From Phycisphaerae bacterium (GTDB lineage Bacteria > Planctomycetota > Phycisphaerae > Tepidisphaerales > Tepidisphaeraceae): a stretch of DNA of 64,000 nucleotides. Shown here piece by piece: positions 8,947 to 17,269 of the stretch. The position numbers were made by a program, and so were the translations under genes. The stretch lies in assembly GCA_030448225.1 (NCBI GenBank), contig JAUJNJ010000015.1, forward strand, positions 9,102 to 73,101, in the 5' to 3' direction. How positions within the stretch are numbered: position 1 is the stretch's first letter; each line of letters opens with the position of its first letter. Under the pieces are notes generated by a model. The model worked only from the letters and a program-made list of their open reading frames with translations, was not told where the DNA came from and ran no database searches.

Positions 8947-8987
8947 GAAGAAGCCTTCCCTGCCACGGCGGAAGGCTTCTTCTTTTT
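8947..8987 (+). terminator. rho-independent terminator
   Basis: GAAGAAGCCTTCC (8947-8959) pairs perfectly with GGAAGGCTTCTTC (8970-8982) around a 10-base loop and is followed by TTTTT. It ends the transcript of the small Lys/Ala-rich gene. Confidence 0.85.
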
Positions 8988-9027
8988 GGGTGAAGGCTCG
9001 GCGGGGTGGGACGGGCGTCAGCAGGCA

Positions 9028-9202
9028 GGGGTCAAGGGTCAAGAGTCAAGGATCAAGAGTCAGCCGTCGGCGCTGCGGTGATCCCGCGGGCCTCTTCGTG
9101 GATGGACGGAGCGACGCGCACACGTCTGACACCGATACGATCCCGCTGACCCTTGACCCTTGACCCTTGACCCTTGACCCTTGACCCTTGACCCTTGACC
9201 CC
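9028..9202. repeat. palindrome with heptamer GACCCTT tandem arms
   Basis: The right arm has seven heptamers GACCCTT in a row (9148-9202). The left arm (9028-9063) is a diverged inverse (GGGTCAAGGGTCAAGAGTCAA). About 80 unrelated bases lie between. It belongs to the same class as the other low-complexity palindromes in this window and is not a CRISPR array. Confidence 0.8.
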
Positions 9203-9278
9203 TCCGCCCCTCCTTGTTTCCCCCCACACCCGCGCGATAATCGGGGATTCCACGGCCCGACACGGAGGTGGCACCGAC

Positions 9279-10579
9279 ATGCGGATCATCGCGTTCATGA
9301 ACCAGAAGGGCGGCGTCGGAAGACGACCACCACCGTCAACCTCGGGGCCGCCCTCGCGGAACTCGGCAAGCGCGCGTCTGCCTCGTCGACCTCGACCCGC
9401 AGGCCCACCTGACGATCAACTACGGCGTCGAGCCGACGCCCGAGCTGCCGTCGCTCTACAACATCCTCGTCGACGAGATGCCGTTCAACGACGCGGTCAA
9501 CAAGCTCAGCGACCGCATCTCGCTCGTCCCCAGCTCGATCGACCTCGCCGCCGCCGAGATCGAGCTCGTGAACGTGCCGGGCCGCGAGACGATCCTGAAG
9601 CGCGCATCGAGGCGGCCGCCCCGACTTCGACTTCATGCTGCTCGACTGCCCGCCGTCGCTCGGCCTGCTGACGCTCAACTCGCTGGCGGTGGCCGGCGAG
9701 GTGCTGATCCCGATGCAGCCGCACTTCCTCGCGCTGCAGGGCGTGGCGAAGCTGCTGGAGACGGTGCACCTCGTGAGCCGCCGGATGAACCCGAAGCTGA
9801 AGGTGACCGGCGTCGTGCTGACGATGTTCGACGCGCAGACGAAGCTGAGCATGGAGGTCGTCAACGAGTTGAACGGCTTCATCATGGACGCGGCGGGCAA
9901 GCCGCTGCCCTGGGCGAGCCGCGAAGGTCTTCGACACGCGGGTGCGGCGGAACATCAAGCTGGCGGAGTCGCCGAGCTTCGGCAAGACGATCCTGGACTA
10001 CGACTCGGCGAGCAACGGGGCGGCCGACTACCGCGGCGGCGCGCGAGCTGCTCGGCATCCGCGACGCCGCCGCCCCGGCCGCGGCGCGCGGCCGACGGGG
10101 TGGCGGCGGCCAAGCCGGTCGCGCGCCGCGGCCGCGGGCCCAACCCGCCTCCCTGCCGCCCGCGCCGGCCGGCGCGCGCCGTCGCCGCGACGAACGTCGA
10201 CCCCCGCGCGGCGACGCCGCCCCGCCGCCGCCGCCGCCGCCGCGCGCGGCGCGCGCCCGCGCCCACGGCCCGCCCCGCGGCCGTCGCCGCGCGTCCGGCG
10301 GCCGCGCCGCCGCAGCGGACGGGGCCGATCCGCCCGGTGCCGCCGGTCGCCGCGCGTCCGCCCGCCGCCCCCCCGCGCGCCCGCCGCCGCGGTCCCTCCG
10401 CCGGCCCCGAATGCTGCCGGCGGCGTGACGGTCACGATCAACCCGGCCATCGACCCCGGGCGGCTCGCCGCCGCCCGAACCAACCCCGCCGCCCCCGCCG
10501 CCCCGGCCCCCGCGCCCGGCCGCCGGCGCCGATTCGAACCCCGAAGAAGCCGTCGCGTAACGGCCACGAGGGTCGTTAA
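9279..10579 (+). CDS. ParA/Soj-type chromosome-partitioning ATPase, frameshifted
   Basis: A MinD/ParA ATPase that would position DNA together with a ParB partner. The ATG at 9279 has GGAGG upstream. The pieces [68 protein letters not shown] and RELLGIRD appear in order but in different frames. One base is missing in the Walker A codons (GGA AG ACG), with further indels near 9376, 9603, 9925 and 10040. After about residue 260 comes a long Pro/Ala/Arg-rich tail including [20 protein letters not shown]. The most likely last frame ends [14 protein letters not shown] at 10579. No parB or origin is visible nearby. Orphan ParA proteins of this type also position other cargo. Confidence 0.8.
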
Positions 10580-10658
10580 GTGCCTATCTGAATAAACCCG
10601 CGGCGGGCCCTTCGGGCCTGCGGCGAAACGTGGGATGCCGCGTTATTCGGATCGGCAC
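10580..10658. repeat. 79-bp palindromic repeat, TTATTCGG family
   Basis: The arms GTGCCTATCTGAATAA and TTATTCGGATCGGCAC are near-perfect inverses. The centre contains GGGCCCTTCGGGCCTGCGGC followed by GAAACG. The same centre and arm type recur at 63386-63460. Confidence 0.75.
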
Positions 10659-11180
10659 TAGGCGAGTGCGGTCGGAGGCGCGAGCCGTCGGGCAATTCAG
10701 CCGCCCCCGCCGCGAAGGTGCGCCGTCAACGGAAAGTCGGCGTCATTCCCGGGCGAGCAGTCGCGACACCACGGCAAGGGCAAGGTTGAGGGCGTTCGCG
10801 TGTGAGCGACGAACCGTCTCGATCGGGTCCGAGTTCGGACTCGAATTCCTGGGCGAGTCACGGGGCTGCCTCTCCTGCAGGTGCAGCGGCCCTTGACGCG
10901 CGGCGCGCTGGCGTGGCCACCTGAGGTGGCCACGCCGCCGCTGGAGCGGTGGGGATACCGTTGGGACGCTGTTGGACGTCGGGCGCGTCCGCCGATTTGC
11001 CGCGTTCCCGCGTAACGACCCGAACCCCCTTGCCGCCCGGGCCGTACCGCGATTGAAGGGGTGGGGGATGTGGCCGCCCTTTCCGCACGGGTCGGGCGGC
11101 GGCTAAACTGTCTTCGCGTTTCTCCCGATGCTGACGGGTGGGGTTCGCCCGTCTCGCCGCGCTGCGATCGACTGAGCGTC
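10659..11180. other. gene-free stretch with a hairpin
   Basis: The only structured element is a 12-bp inverted repeat, GGCGTGGCCACC (10910-10921) and GGTGGCCACGCC (10925-10936) around TGA. The same type occurs at 11839-11865 and, decayed, near 45022. Coding frames here are not convincing. Confidence 0.45.
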
Positions 11181-11649
11181 ATGAAGGTCCTGCTCCACGT
11201 CATCCTCGCGGCTCGTGACGGCCGGTTATTGGGCCGTCATGTTCAAGCTGACGCACGTGCCCCCGGCGGAGCTCGGCCCGCCCGGCCCGCTGTCGGACAA
11301 GCAACTCCACTTCCTGGCGTACCTCATCCTGTCGTTCCTGCTCGGCACGACGCTCGTGCTGATCTTCCCCGGCCGGCGGCGGTGGATCCCGCTCGCCCTG
11401 ATCGCGACGGGCATGGCTTACGGCGGGGTCGACGAGCTGACCCAGCCCCTCGTCGGGCGCACGTGCGACATCTACGACTGGTTCGCCGACGTCGCCGGCG
11501 TCGGCACGTCCGCGCGGCTGATCTTCTGCTTCCAGCGGCTCTGCTGGCCGGCCGACCGCCGCGTCGCCCGTGCCGTGGCGGCCGACAAGGTCGCGCCGCG
11601 CCCGGCTTCGACGTCGTCACGCCCGCCGCCGGCGACGCCCGCGGCGTAG
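11181..11649 (+). CDS. VanZ-like membrane protein, one frameshift
   Basis: A small integral membrane protein of about 155 residues. It starts MKVLLHVILA and, after removal of one extra G near 11209 (GCGGCTCG where GCGCTCG is expected), continues LVTAGYWAVMFKLTHVP. VanZ hallmarks follow: SDKQLHFLAYLILSFLLG, a helix of aliphatic residues, GGVDELTQPLVGRTCDIYDW and DVAGVGTSARL. Four membrane helices are predicted by eye. The C-terminal 35 residues are Pro/Ala-rich. The role of VanZ-like proteins outside vancomycin/teicoplanin resistance is unclear. It stands alone. Confidence 0.8.
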
Positions 11650-12117
11650 CCGCGCGCTCTGCCGTCTCACCGATCGGGTCAGTCCGCGGGCTCGCATCCC
11701 AGTTAAACGTCATGTCGTTCCGATTCGCGGCGGCTCGTTGCCCGGCGTCTTCGAACGCGTGAACGGTTGCTCCCCCGGTTCCCACGACGTTCTCGCGTGT
11801 CGATCGCCACCCCGGAGGAATTCGCCTTCAGGTACAGCGGCGTAGCCACCTCCGGTGGCCACGCCAGCCGTTCCGAATCACTGCGGCTTGTTCAATCCGG
11901 AGCAGAGCCGTTCGATGGCAACTCGCGCCCGGTGCAGGGTCTTTCCGTCACCGCGGTCGCGGCGGGCAAGGCCGCGCGCATAAATGGGGTGCGCGACACC
12001 TCGGTGAGCCGGATTTCAACGAAGGAAGTGCGAGAGCCGCGCCGGTTCGGTGACCAATGAAAGAGCGCCTGGGGATGCCCGGGCGCCGCTTGCGGTGTCG
12101 GAGTTGGGCGGGCGGTG
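11650..12117. other. gene-free stretch with GGTGGCCACGCC hairpin
   Basis: The inverted repeat GGCGTAGCCACC (11839-11850) and GGTGGCCACGCC (11854-11865) is a second copy of the hairpin at 10910-10936. Nothing else is supported. Confidence 0.45.
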
Positions 12118-13095
12118 TTACGCCGTCTTGGCCCGTGCCGCGGGGGCGGCCGCCGGGGTGCCGCGGGGGCGGCGGGCGACGCGGGGGCGGCCGATGGCGT
12201 CGGTGCCGGTGTTGACCTTGCTGGCGCGCTTCGGGTTGATCGCCGCGGCGATCGCGTCGTCGATCTTCCCGCCGGCGGCGGCGGCGGCCTGTTCCAGCGC
12301 CCCCTCGAGGCGCTTGCGGGCGTAGCCGACGTACTCCTCCGACTGGTCGATCCCCACGTACTGCCGGCCGAGCAGCGCGGCGGCGACGACGGTCGTGCCC
12401 GAGCCGTTGAACGGGTCGAGCACCACGTCGCCCGGGTTGCTGCTGCTGAGGATGATCCGGTTCAGCACGCCGATCGGCATCTGGCACCCGTGCCACCCCT
12501 CGCGCTCCTTGAACGTGCCGCACACCCGGCTGACGTTCCACGTGTCGCTCTCGGACGAGAAGTACTGCGGCTCGGCCTCGTTCGCGTCCTGCGGGCGCAG
12601 GAACCAGACGTCGTCGGGCAGCTTCCCCTTGGGGTTGGCCCGCGCGTCCTTGTACGTCGTCTGCCGCGCGCTGGCGACGCGGACGGCGTCGGGGTTGAAC
12701 GTGAACTGCTTCGGGTCCTTCGTGAAGTACAGGATGTGCGTGTGGCTGCGCGCGAACTTGTTCTTGGGCTGCTGGCCGAACGTGTAGTGCCAGATGATCC
12801 AGTTGCGCAGGTGGAAGCCCACCTCCCGCTTGGCGATCACCGCCAGGTCCGCCGCGTACTCGTCGCCGATCGCCAGGTAGAACGACCCGCCCGGCTTGAG
12901 CGCCCGGTGCACGGCCCGCATCCAGTCGCGGCTGAAGTTGAGGTAGTCGGCGTCGTTCTTCTTGTCGTTGTAGTCGTGGTAGAGGTAGCCGATGTTGAAC
13001 GGCGGGTCGGCGAAGACCAAATCGACCCACGCCTCCGGCCCGTCGTTGAGCAGGGCGATGGAGTCACCGGCGACGATCTGGTTGAGCTCGGGCAT
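12118..13095 (-). CDS. beta-class DNA N6-adenine methyltransferase
   Basis: A SAM-dependent methyltransferase of the N6_N4_Mtase family, 325 residues. The catalytic motif VFADPPFNIGY precedes the SAM-binding motif LDPFNGSGTT, the order of the beta class that includes CcrM and HinfI-type enzymes. Between them lie RALKPGGSFYLAIGDEY and CQMPIGVLNRI. The C-terminal 60 residues are basic and Ala-rich. I prefer the ATG at 13095 because a -10 box TACAAT lies 10 bases upstream; an ATG at 13212 would add 39 basic residues. No restriction endonuclease is adjacent, so it is probably an orphan regulatory methylase. The target sequence cannot be read from the protein. Confidence 0.88.
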   Translation of the reverse strand: MPELNQIVAGDSIALLNDGPEAWVDLVFADPPFNIGYLYHDYNDKKNDADYLNFSRDWMRAVHRALKPGGSFYLAIGDEYAADLAVIAKREVGFHLRNWIIWHYTFGQQPKNKFARSHTHILYFTKDPKQFTFNPDAVRVASARQTTYKDARANPKGKLPDDVWFLRPQDANEAEPQYFSSESDTWNVSRVCGTFKEREGWHGCQMPIGVLNRIILSSSNPGDVVLDPFNGSGTTVVAAALLGRQYVGIDQSEEYVGYARKRLEGALEQAAAAAGGKIDDAIAAAINPKRASKVNTGTDAIGRPRVARRPRGTPAAAPAARAKTA

Positions 13096-13104
13096 TCCGC
13101 CCGT

Positions 13105-13132
13105 ATTGTAGAGCCTCGGGGCGATGGCGCAA
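13105..13132 (-). promoter_or_regulatory. promoter of the methyltransferase gene
   Basis: On the minus strand TTGCGC (13132-13127), 16 bases, and TACAAT (13110-13105). The predicted transcript start is within about 3 bases of the ATG at 13095, suggesting a leaderless message. Confidence 0.5.
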
Positions 13133-13394
13133 ATCGAGCCGCCTTGCCGCGTCAGCTTGCGGCCCTTGATGCTGCCTAAGCCCTTTTCGAATGCCCGTTT
13201 GCGTCCGTTCATGATTTTGGCGTCCTTGCCGGGTTCGTCGGTCGCAGTGCTGGTCGTCGCATATAACCGTCCGTTTAGCCGTCGCGCTTGCGCGGCGTTT
13301 CCCCCGCAGGTCGGAGGAATGGTCGCGCAAGCACGACGGCTTAACGAGGTGCCGTCCGTCGCCTCTCCTGCGTGGCGGCGGACCGGCTACGTCC

Positions 13395-13400
13395 TATAAT
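13395..13400 (+). promoter_or_regulatory. thiE -10 box
   Basis: A perfect TATAAT ends 10 bases before the GTG start codon, so the transcript would begin at or next to the start. No convincing -35 box is seen. No TPP-riboswitch core is present between 13215 and 13410. Confidence 0.55.
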
Positions 13401-13409
13401 CGGCGCTTC

Positions 13410-14459
13410 GTGACCCAATTCATGAATAGTGCGGTCCTTAGACTGCTCGACGCCAACGCCAACCGCGCGCGCGAAGCCCTCCGCGTGGCAGAGGACTACG
13501 CGCGGTTCGTGCTGGATGACGTCGAACTCTTCGGCCAACTCAAGGCCCTGCGGCACGATCTGGCGGGGGCGCTGCGGAACGTGGCGGCCGACGCGATCCT
13601 CCACCGCGACACGCCGGCCGACGTCGGCACGACGATCACCACCGACGGCGAGCAGAGCCGCGCTGACCTCGCCGACGTCGTCACCGCCGCGGGCAAGCGC
13701 CTCGGCGAGGCGCTGCGGGCGATCGAGGAGTACCTCAAGACGATCTCACCCGCCGACGCCGCCCGGGTCGAGTCGATCCGCTACCGCTTTTACGACGTCG
13801 AGCATCGCCTCGCCTTCACCCTCCGGCCCGCTGCCAATCGCTTCGCCCATGTCCGGCTCTATGTCCTGATCACCGCCGCCCTCTGCAAGCGCCCGTGGCT
13901 CGAAACGGCCGAGGCGGCGATCCTCGGCGGGGCGGACTGCCTGCAACTGCGCGAGAAGGACCTCGACGGCGACGAACTGCTCGCCCGCGCGGTTCAGCTC
14001 ACGCACCTCTGCCGCCGCCACGGCGTGCTCTGCATCATCAACGACCGCCCGGACATCGCCGCCCTCTGCGGCGCCGACGGCGTCCACGTCGGCCAGGGCG
14101 ACCTGCCGGCCCGCGACGTCCGCCGACTGCTCGGCCGCGACAAGATCGTCGGCGTCAGCACGCACGAGATCGGCCAGGCGAGGCAAGCCGTCCTCGACGG
14201 CGCCGACTACCTCGGCGTCGGCCCGTTCTTCCGCAGCCCGACCAAGCCCCGCGACTTCACCGCCGGCCCCGCCTACGCGAGGCAGGTCGCGGCGGAGATC
14301 CGCCTGCCCGCCGTCGCCATCGCCGGCATCACCGAGGCGAACGTCGACGAGGTGCTGGCCACCGGCCTCCGCGCCGTCGCCGTCACCAGCGCCGTCCTCG
14401 CCAGCGACGACCCCCGCGCGGCGGCCGAGTCGCTCAGGAAGAAGTTGGAACCCGCCTGA
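13410..14459 (+). CDS. thiE: thiamine-phosphate synthase with N-terminal extension
   Basis: This enzyme joins the pyrimidine and thiazole phosphates to make thiamine phosphate. Residues about 155-349 are the TIM-barrel ThiE domain: ADCLQLREKDLDGDEL, INDRPDIAALCGADGVHVGQ, GVSTHEIGQ, YLGVGPFFRSPTK and VAIAGITEANV. Residues 1-150 form an all-helical domain beginning LRLLDANANRAREALRVAED, known from longer ThiE proteins of cyanobacteria and planctomycetes; its role is unknown. The GTG at 13410 fits the TATAAT box as a leaderless start; an in-frame ATG lies 12 bases later. No other thiamine gene is nearby. Confidence 0.93.
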   Translation: MTQFMNSAVLRLLDANANRAREALRVAEDYARFVLDDVELFGQLKALRHDLAGALRNVAADAILHRDTPADVGTTITTDGEQSRADLADVVTAAGKRLGEALRAIEEYLKTISPADAARVESIRYRFYDVEHRLAFTLRPAANRFAHVRLYVLITAALCKRPWLETAEAAILGGADCLQLREKDLDGDELLARAVQLTHLCRRHGVLCIINDRPDIAALCGADGVHVGQGDLPARDVRRLLGRDKIVGVSTHEIGQARQAVLDGADYLGVGPFFRSPTKPRDFTAGPAYARQVAAEIRLPAVAIAGITEANVDEVLATGLRAVAVTSAVLASDDPRAAAESLRKKLEPA

Positions 14460-14735
14460 ACTCCCAAGCCTGAAGACCGCGCCGACCCACTTTTCATCCT
14501 CCTGCGCGAACGGCTCATGTCTTAGTTCGGCCATAGCTCTGCTGATGTGAAGTGCCGCTGTGCGTTCTGTGGGTAGCAAGCCTGCGGCCGTCGCCGCCGT
14601 ACGACTTGACGGGCTTGCAATGCCGACGTTCTTTGAAGCGATAATCGATAGCAGACGGGTTGTAGACGGCTTACCTGCCGGAGCCGCGGCCCTGGCCACG
14701 GCATGTTGATTGGGCTACGCGCCGGTACAATAGTA
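14460..14735. other. region before the cassette array
   Basis: This stretch separates thiE from the first cassette boundary. A TACAAT box (14726-14731) lies just before the boundary and could drive the first cassette. I could not identify an attI site, an attC or an integrase gene here; a 60-codon leftward open frame has no supporting signals. Confidence 0.4.
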
Positions 14736-15155
14736 GTTATCCGCTCGGAGGGATTGCCATGGCAACGGTCTCGCCGATGACGCGGGTGGTAAGGTGGCTG
14801 TCTCCGCGGCTGCGGCGACGCCGAGCAGTGGTGTCACGGCTCTCAACCCACGATCTGACGGCTTGCTCGACGACCCGAGCGCAGTTGAAGCTGCACTTGG
14901 CCGACCCGACGTCGTACGACTTGGGCATCGCGATCGGGGAACTCGCGAGGCGCGGTATCGACGCGCGTCCCTCGCCCGAAGAGCTCCTCGACCTGCTCAC
15001 GTCAGCGGACGATCCCCGGTACTACCGCGGCGTATTGCTGTTCGAGGCGGCTTACCCGGACTACGCGCACCCGCCGGGCGACGGTTGGTCGAACGGGGAC
15101 CCACCTGAGGCGTGGCGTGCGGGTGGCGCGGATTCCTCGGCCCGACCGCGGATAA
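14736..15155 (+). CDS. cassette 1 gene, unknown function, probable frameshift
   Basis: The cassette begins at the junction G/TTATCC (14736-14742). The ATG at 14759 has GGAGGGA just upstream. The recognisable protein section is DPTSYDLGIAIGELARRGID followed by SPEELLDLLTSADDPRYYRG and FEAAYPDYAHPPGDGW, a globular-looking alpha/beta composition I cannot assign. The frame from the ATG has no stop before the attC. One indel near the end would move it to the TAA at 15153-15155, which lies inside the GGATAAC box exactly as the stops of cassettes 2 and 3 do. It could be any small adaptive or immunity protein. Confidence 0.55.
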
Positions 15156-15251
15156 CCACGCACTGCAACGGACCGGCCGGGCGGAACGGTCCTCCTGATT
15201 CCACGCGGCCCAGCGCCGCCCGGCCGGCCGTTGAATGCTGGTCCGTTATCC
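15150..15251 (+). other. attC1 recombination site (integron cassette)
   Basis: The R'' box GGATAAC (15150-15156) is the exact inverse of the R' box GTTATCC (15245-15251). Inside it, L'' GCAACGG (15165-15171) pairs with CCGTTG (15228-15233). The 12-bp stem CCGGCCGGGCGG (15173-15184) pairs with CCGCCCGGCCGG (15216-15227), with an unpaired A at 15172. Imperfect hairpin arms with an extrahelical base and terminal AAC/GTT are the features an integron integrase recognises in attC. The R' box departs slightly from the GTTRRRY consensus. Confidence 0.8.
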
Positions 15252-15266
15252 GGCTAGGTTCCCGCA

Positions 15267-15634
15267 ATGAGCGAAGGCAACCGCGAACTTACCGACCAGG
15301 AGCGGCGTCTCGTCCGGTGGATGCTGGAATACGGCAGCCCCGACGCGGCCGCGTTTCTGCCCCAGCTCGACGAAGCCGAGGTCACGCCCTGGAAGTGCGA
15401 CTGCGGTTGCGCGAGCATCCACTTCCAGCTTCGCAATCGTCCCAGCTGCCGCCGGGTGTTCATCCGATCGCGGATTTCGTCTTCGGCGAGGGCGACTCAC
15501 TCAGCGGCATCTTCGTTTACGAGAAGGACGGCATCTTGAGCGGTCTAGAAGTGTACGGTTCAGCGGGCGACGCCCCGAAGTCGTTGCCACGGCCCGAAGA
15601 GTTGCGGCCCTTCGCCGGCTCGACCGCCGGATAA
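15267..15634 (+). CDS. cassette 2 gene, unknown small protein with Cys motif, frameshifted
   Basis: The cassette starts TTATCC at 15246. The ATG at 15267 begins MSEGNRELTDQERRLVRWML, continues FLPQLDEAEVTPWKCDCGCA and then, after a shift near 15435, PPGVHPIADFVFGEGDSLSG, GIFVYEKDGILSGLEVYG and SLPRPEELRPFAG. The stop TAA (15632-15634) lies inside the next GGATAAC box. The compact CDCGCAS turn suggests a small metal or structural Cys site. I have the impression of a widespread uncharacterised family of about 120 residues, but cannot name it. One indel separates the two halves. Confidence 0.65.
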
Positions 15635-15641
15635 CCCGCCA
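15629..15641 (+). other. attC2, left fragment, cut by the IS element
   Basis: R'' GGATAAC (15629-15635) is the inverse of the first bases of this cassette (TTATCC at 15246), as expected for an integron cassette. The rest of the site lies on the far side of the insertion sequence at 17164-17258. Confidence 0.75.
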
Positions 15642-15957
15642 CTATGAAGGCCCTCCTCGTCAAGCAATAAACCTCTTCGCTGCTTCGCCGTCCGCGCGCG
15701 GGTGAGGGTCAGACCACTATCCGAGGTCACGGGCCTCGTGTAAGGGAGTCGCGCCCGGCCTCACTCAACTTTACAAGGCGCGCCGGCTGGCTCATTCCAA
15801 GTGGCGGGTCACGGCCCGAGGGCCGGCCCCCGCGGGTTATGCGAGCTCCGCCGGCGTGGCTCACTCATCCTGCTCGCGAACTGCGCCGCCGCGTCGGGTT
15901 CATCACTTGCTCGTCATTCACTCGTCGCCGCCGCCGCCGCCGCCGCCGCGGCCCGGG
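15642..15957 (-). ncRNA. candidate guide (seek/bridge) RNA region of the IS element
   Basis: This is a non-coding flank on the 3' side of the transposase gene. In IS1111-group elements this side encodes the structured RNA that pairs with target and donor DNA. I can point to the location and length but cannot fold it reliably by eye. Confidence 0.4.
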
Positions 15958-17043
15958 TCACGTCGTCGCCGCCGGCGAGCGGCCGCGGGCGTCGTCCCAG
16001 GTCGTGCCGTCGCGCAGCGCCGCCCAGCACCAGACGAGGATCTTCCTGGCCATGCGCGACCGCCGCCTGCTTGCGGCGGGTGTGCTGGCCGTGGCACAGC
16101 CGCTCGAACACCGCGTGGCCCACCGCGTCCCGGCCCGCCGCTGCATCCCCACGCGACCTGCACCAGCACCCGCCGCAGGAGAGCCCTGGCCGGTGATCCG
16201 CCCGAGGCGGTTCATCTGCCCGCTCTGGTACTGCCTGGGCACCAGCCCGGCGTAGGCGCCGACCTGCGACGCGCTCTTGAACCGCCGCGCGTCGTCGAGC
16301 GTCGCGACGACCAGCTCGGCCAGCCGCCCGCCGACCTGCGGGATCGTCCGCAGCCGGGCGACGCGCTCGTCGGCCGCGGCGATCTCGTCGAGCTTGCGGT
16401 CCGCCTGCTTGATCAACGCCGCCACCGCGTCGAGCAGCGTCAGCTCGAGGTCGAGCTGCCCGCGCCACAGGTCGTCGCAGCCGCACGCGGCCAGCGGGCG
16501 GGCCAGCCGCCTCAGCTCGTCGAGCGACGCCTTGGTCCACCCGCGCGACCGGCCCGGCATCGACAGCCCCTGCGCGTCCAGCAGCGAGCGGATCGTGTTC
16601 TTGATCCCCGTCCGCCGGTCGATTGCCGCGTGGCGGTGGCGGATCAGCGAGCGGTGCTGGCGGACCGCCAGCGCCGGCACGTGCACGGTCGGGAGCTGGT
16701 CGCCCGCGGCGAGCTTCGCCAGCTTCGCGCGCGTCGTCGCGGTCGGTCTTGCGCTTCACGCGCGCCACTTCCACGCCTCGCCCAGCACGTTGGCCACCCG
16801 CACCTCGACCGACAGCGACTCGGCCAGGTCCGCGATCCACCCGCACGCGCCGCACGCCTCGATCACCAGCGTCCGCGGCGACGATTCCTCGACCAGCAGG
16901 TCGTGCACGGCCGCCGGCGTGGTCGCGATCGTCTCGAACGCGTGCGTGCCGCTCGCCGGGTCGTAGCGGCAGGCCACGCTCTTGAACTTGCCCAGGTCCA
17001 GCGCCAGGATCGCGATTGCGGCGCGTCGTCGTCGAAGTACCAT
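15958..17043 (-). CDS. IS110-family transposase, frameshifted
   Basis: A DEDD recombinase of about 360 residues. The N-terminal RuvC-like domain shows LALDLGKFKSVACRYD (first Asp), TLVIEACGACGWIA (Glu) and KRKTDRDDA (the two late Asp). The C-terminal Transposase_20 domain shows LRTIPQVGGRLAELVV, VGAYAGLVPRQYQSG and LGRITGQGSP, then in another frame ARKILVWCWAALRDGTTW. At least three indels (near 16755, 16190 and 16140) break the frame. Either the copy is inactive or the consensus is wrong here. The opposite orientation to the cassette genes matches what I recall of attC-targeting IS1111 elements. Confidence 0.85.
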
Positions 17044-17163
17044 CGCTCATGGCGGGTCTCCTCCGTGTCGTTGCAGGTCGCTTCCACCGATTGAGGCCCC
17101 CGCGCCGCGCGCGGGTGACCTCGTGAAAGACCGTAACGTCCGAGGAGAGCCCGCCTTACATAG

Positions 17164-17258
17164 TTTCCGGTGCACCGGACCGCGGCCGCGGGGCGTTTAC
17201 CGTGGTTTCGAATGGTCCTCGGCGCGGCCCCGGCCAGTGAACGGCAGATATGTTAGTC
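17164..17258 (+). other. attC2, right fragment
   Basis: L'' with stem CACCGGACCGCGGCCGCG (17173-17190), whose A at 17179 is unpaired, faces CGCGGCCCCGGCCAGTG (17223-17239). It is followed by TGAACGGCAGATAT and the R' box GTTAGTC (17252-17258). The unpaired A and the spacing copy attC1. Confidence 0.72.
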
Positions 17259-17269
17259 ACCCTGCGGCC

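Larger units (their letters stand above)
15642..17163. mobile_element. IS110/IS1111-type insertion sequence in attC2
   Basis: The element is about 1.52 kb. It carries one leftward DEDD transposase and ends in short imperfect inverted repeats: CTATGAAGGC...CCTCCTCG at the left and, read from the other side, CTATGTAAGGCGGG...CTCCTCG at the right. There is no target-site duplication, as usual for this family. It separates the R'' box of attC2 from the L''-to-R' part. A subgroup of IS1111 elements is known to target attC sites, which fits. About 316 non-coding bases downstream of the transposase (15642-15957) are where IS1111 elements encode their guide RNA. Confidence 0.8.

Noticed and set aside
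6740..9163. 807-codon open frame on the plus strand
   Set aside because: It lies opposite gpmI and runs through the small peptide gene; composition (Val/Gly/Arg/His runs) is that of an antisense shadow in high-GC DNA, and gpmI is certain.
9145..9202. CRISPR-like array
   Set aside because: Seven contiguous heptamers without spacers, plus an inverse arm; no cas gene.
8990..9278. replication origin near parA
   Set aside because: No DnaA boxes, dnaA, parB or gidA-like neighbours; the repeats are the palindrome class seen elsewhere.
13215..13409. TPP riboswitch before thiE
   Set aside because: The conserved CTGAGA and ACCTGATC cores are absent and the promoter is adjacent to the start codon.
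14522..14704. 60-codon leftward frame
   Set aside because: No ribosome binding site, no recognisable motif, and it lies in the region just before the cassette boundary.
14460..14735. attI site or intI gene before the cassettes
   Set aside because: No tyrosine-recombinase frame and no recognisable attI; only a TACAAT box and the junction GTTATCC are visible.
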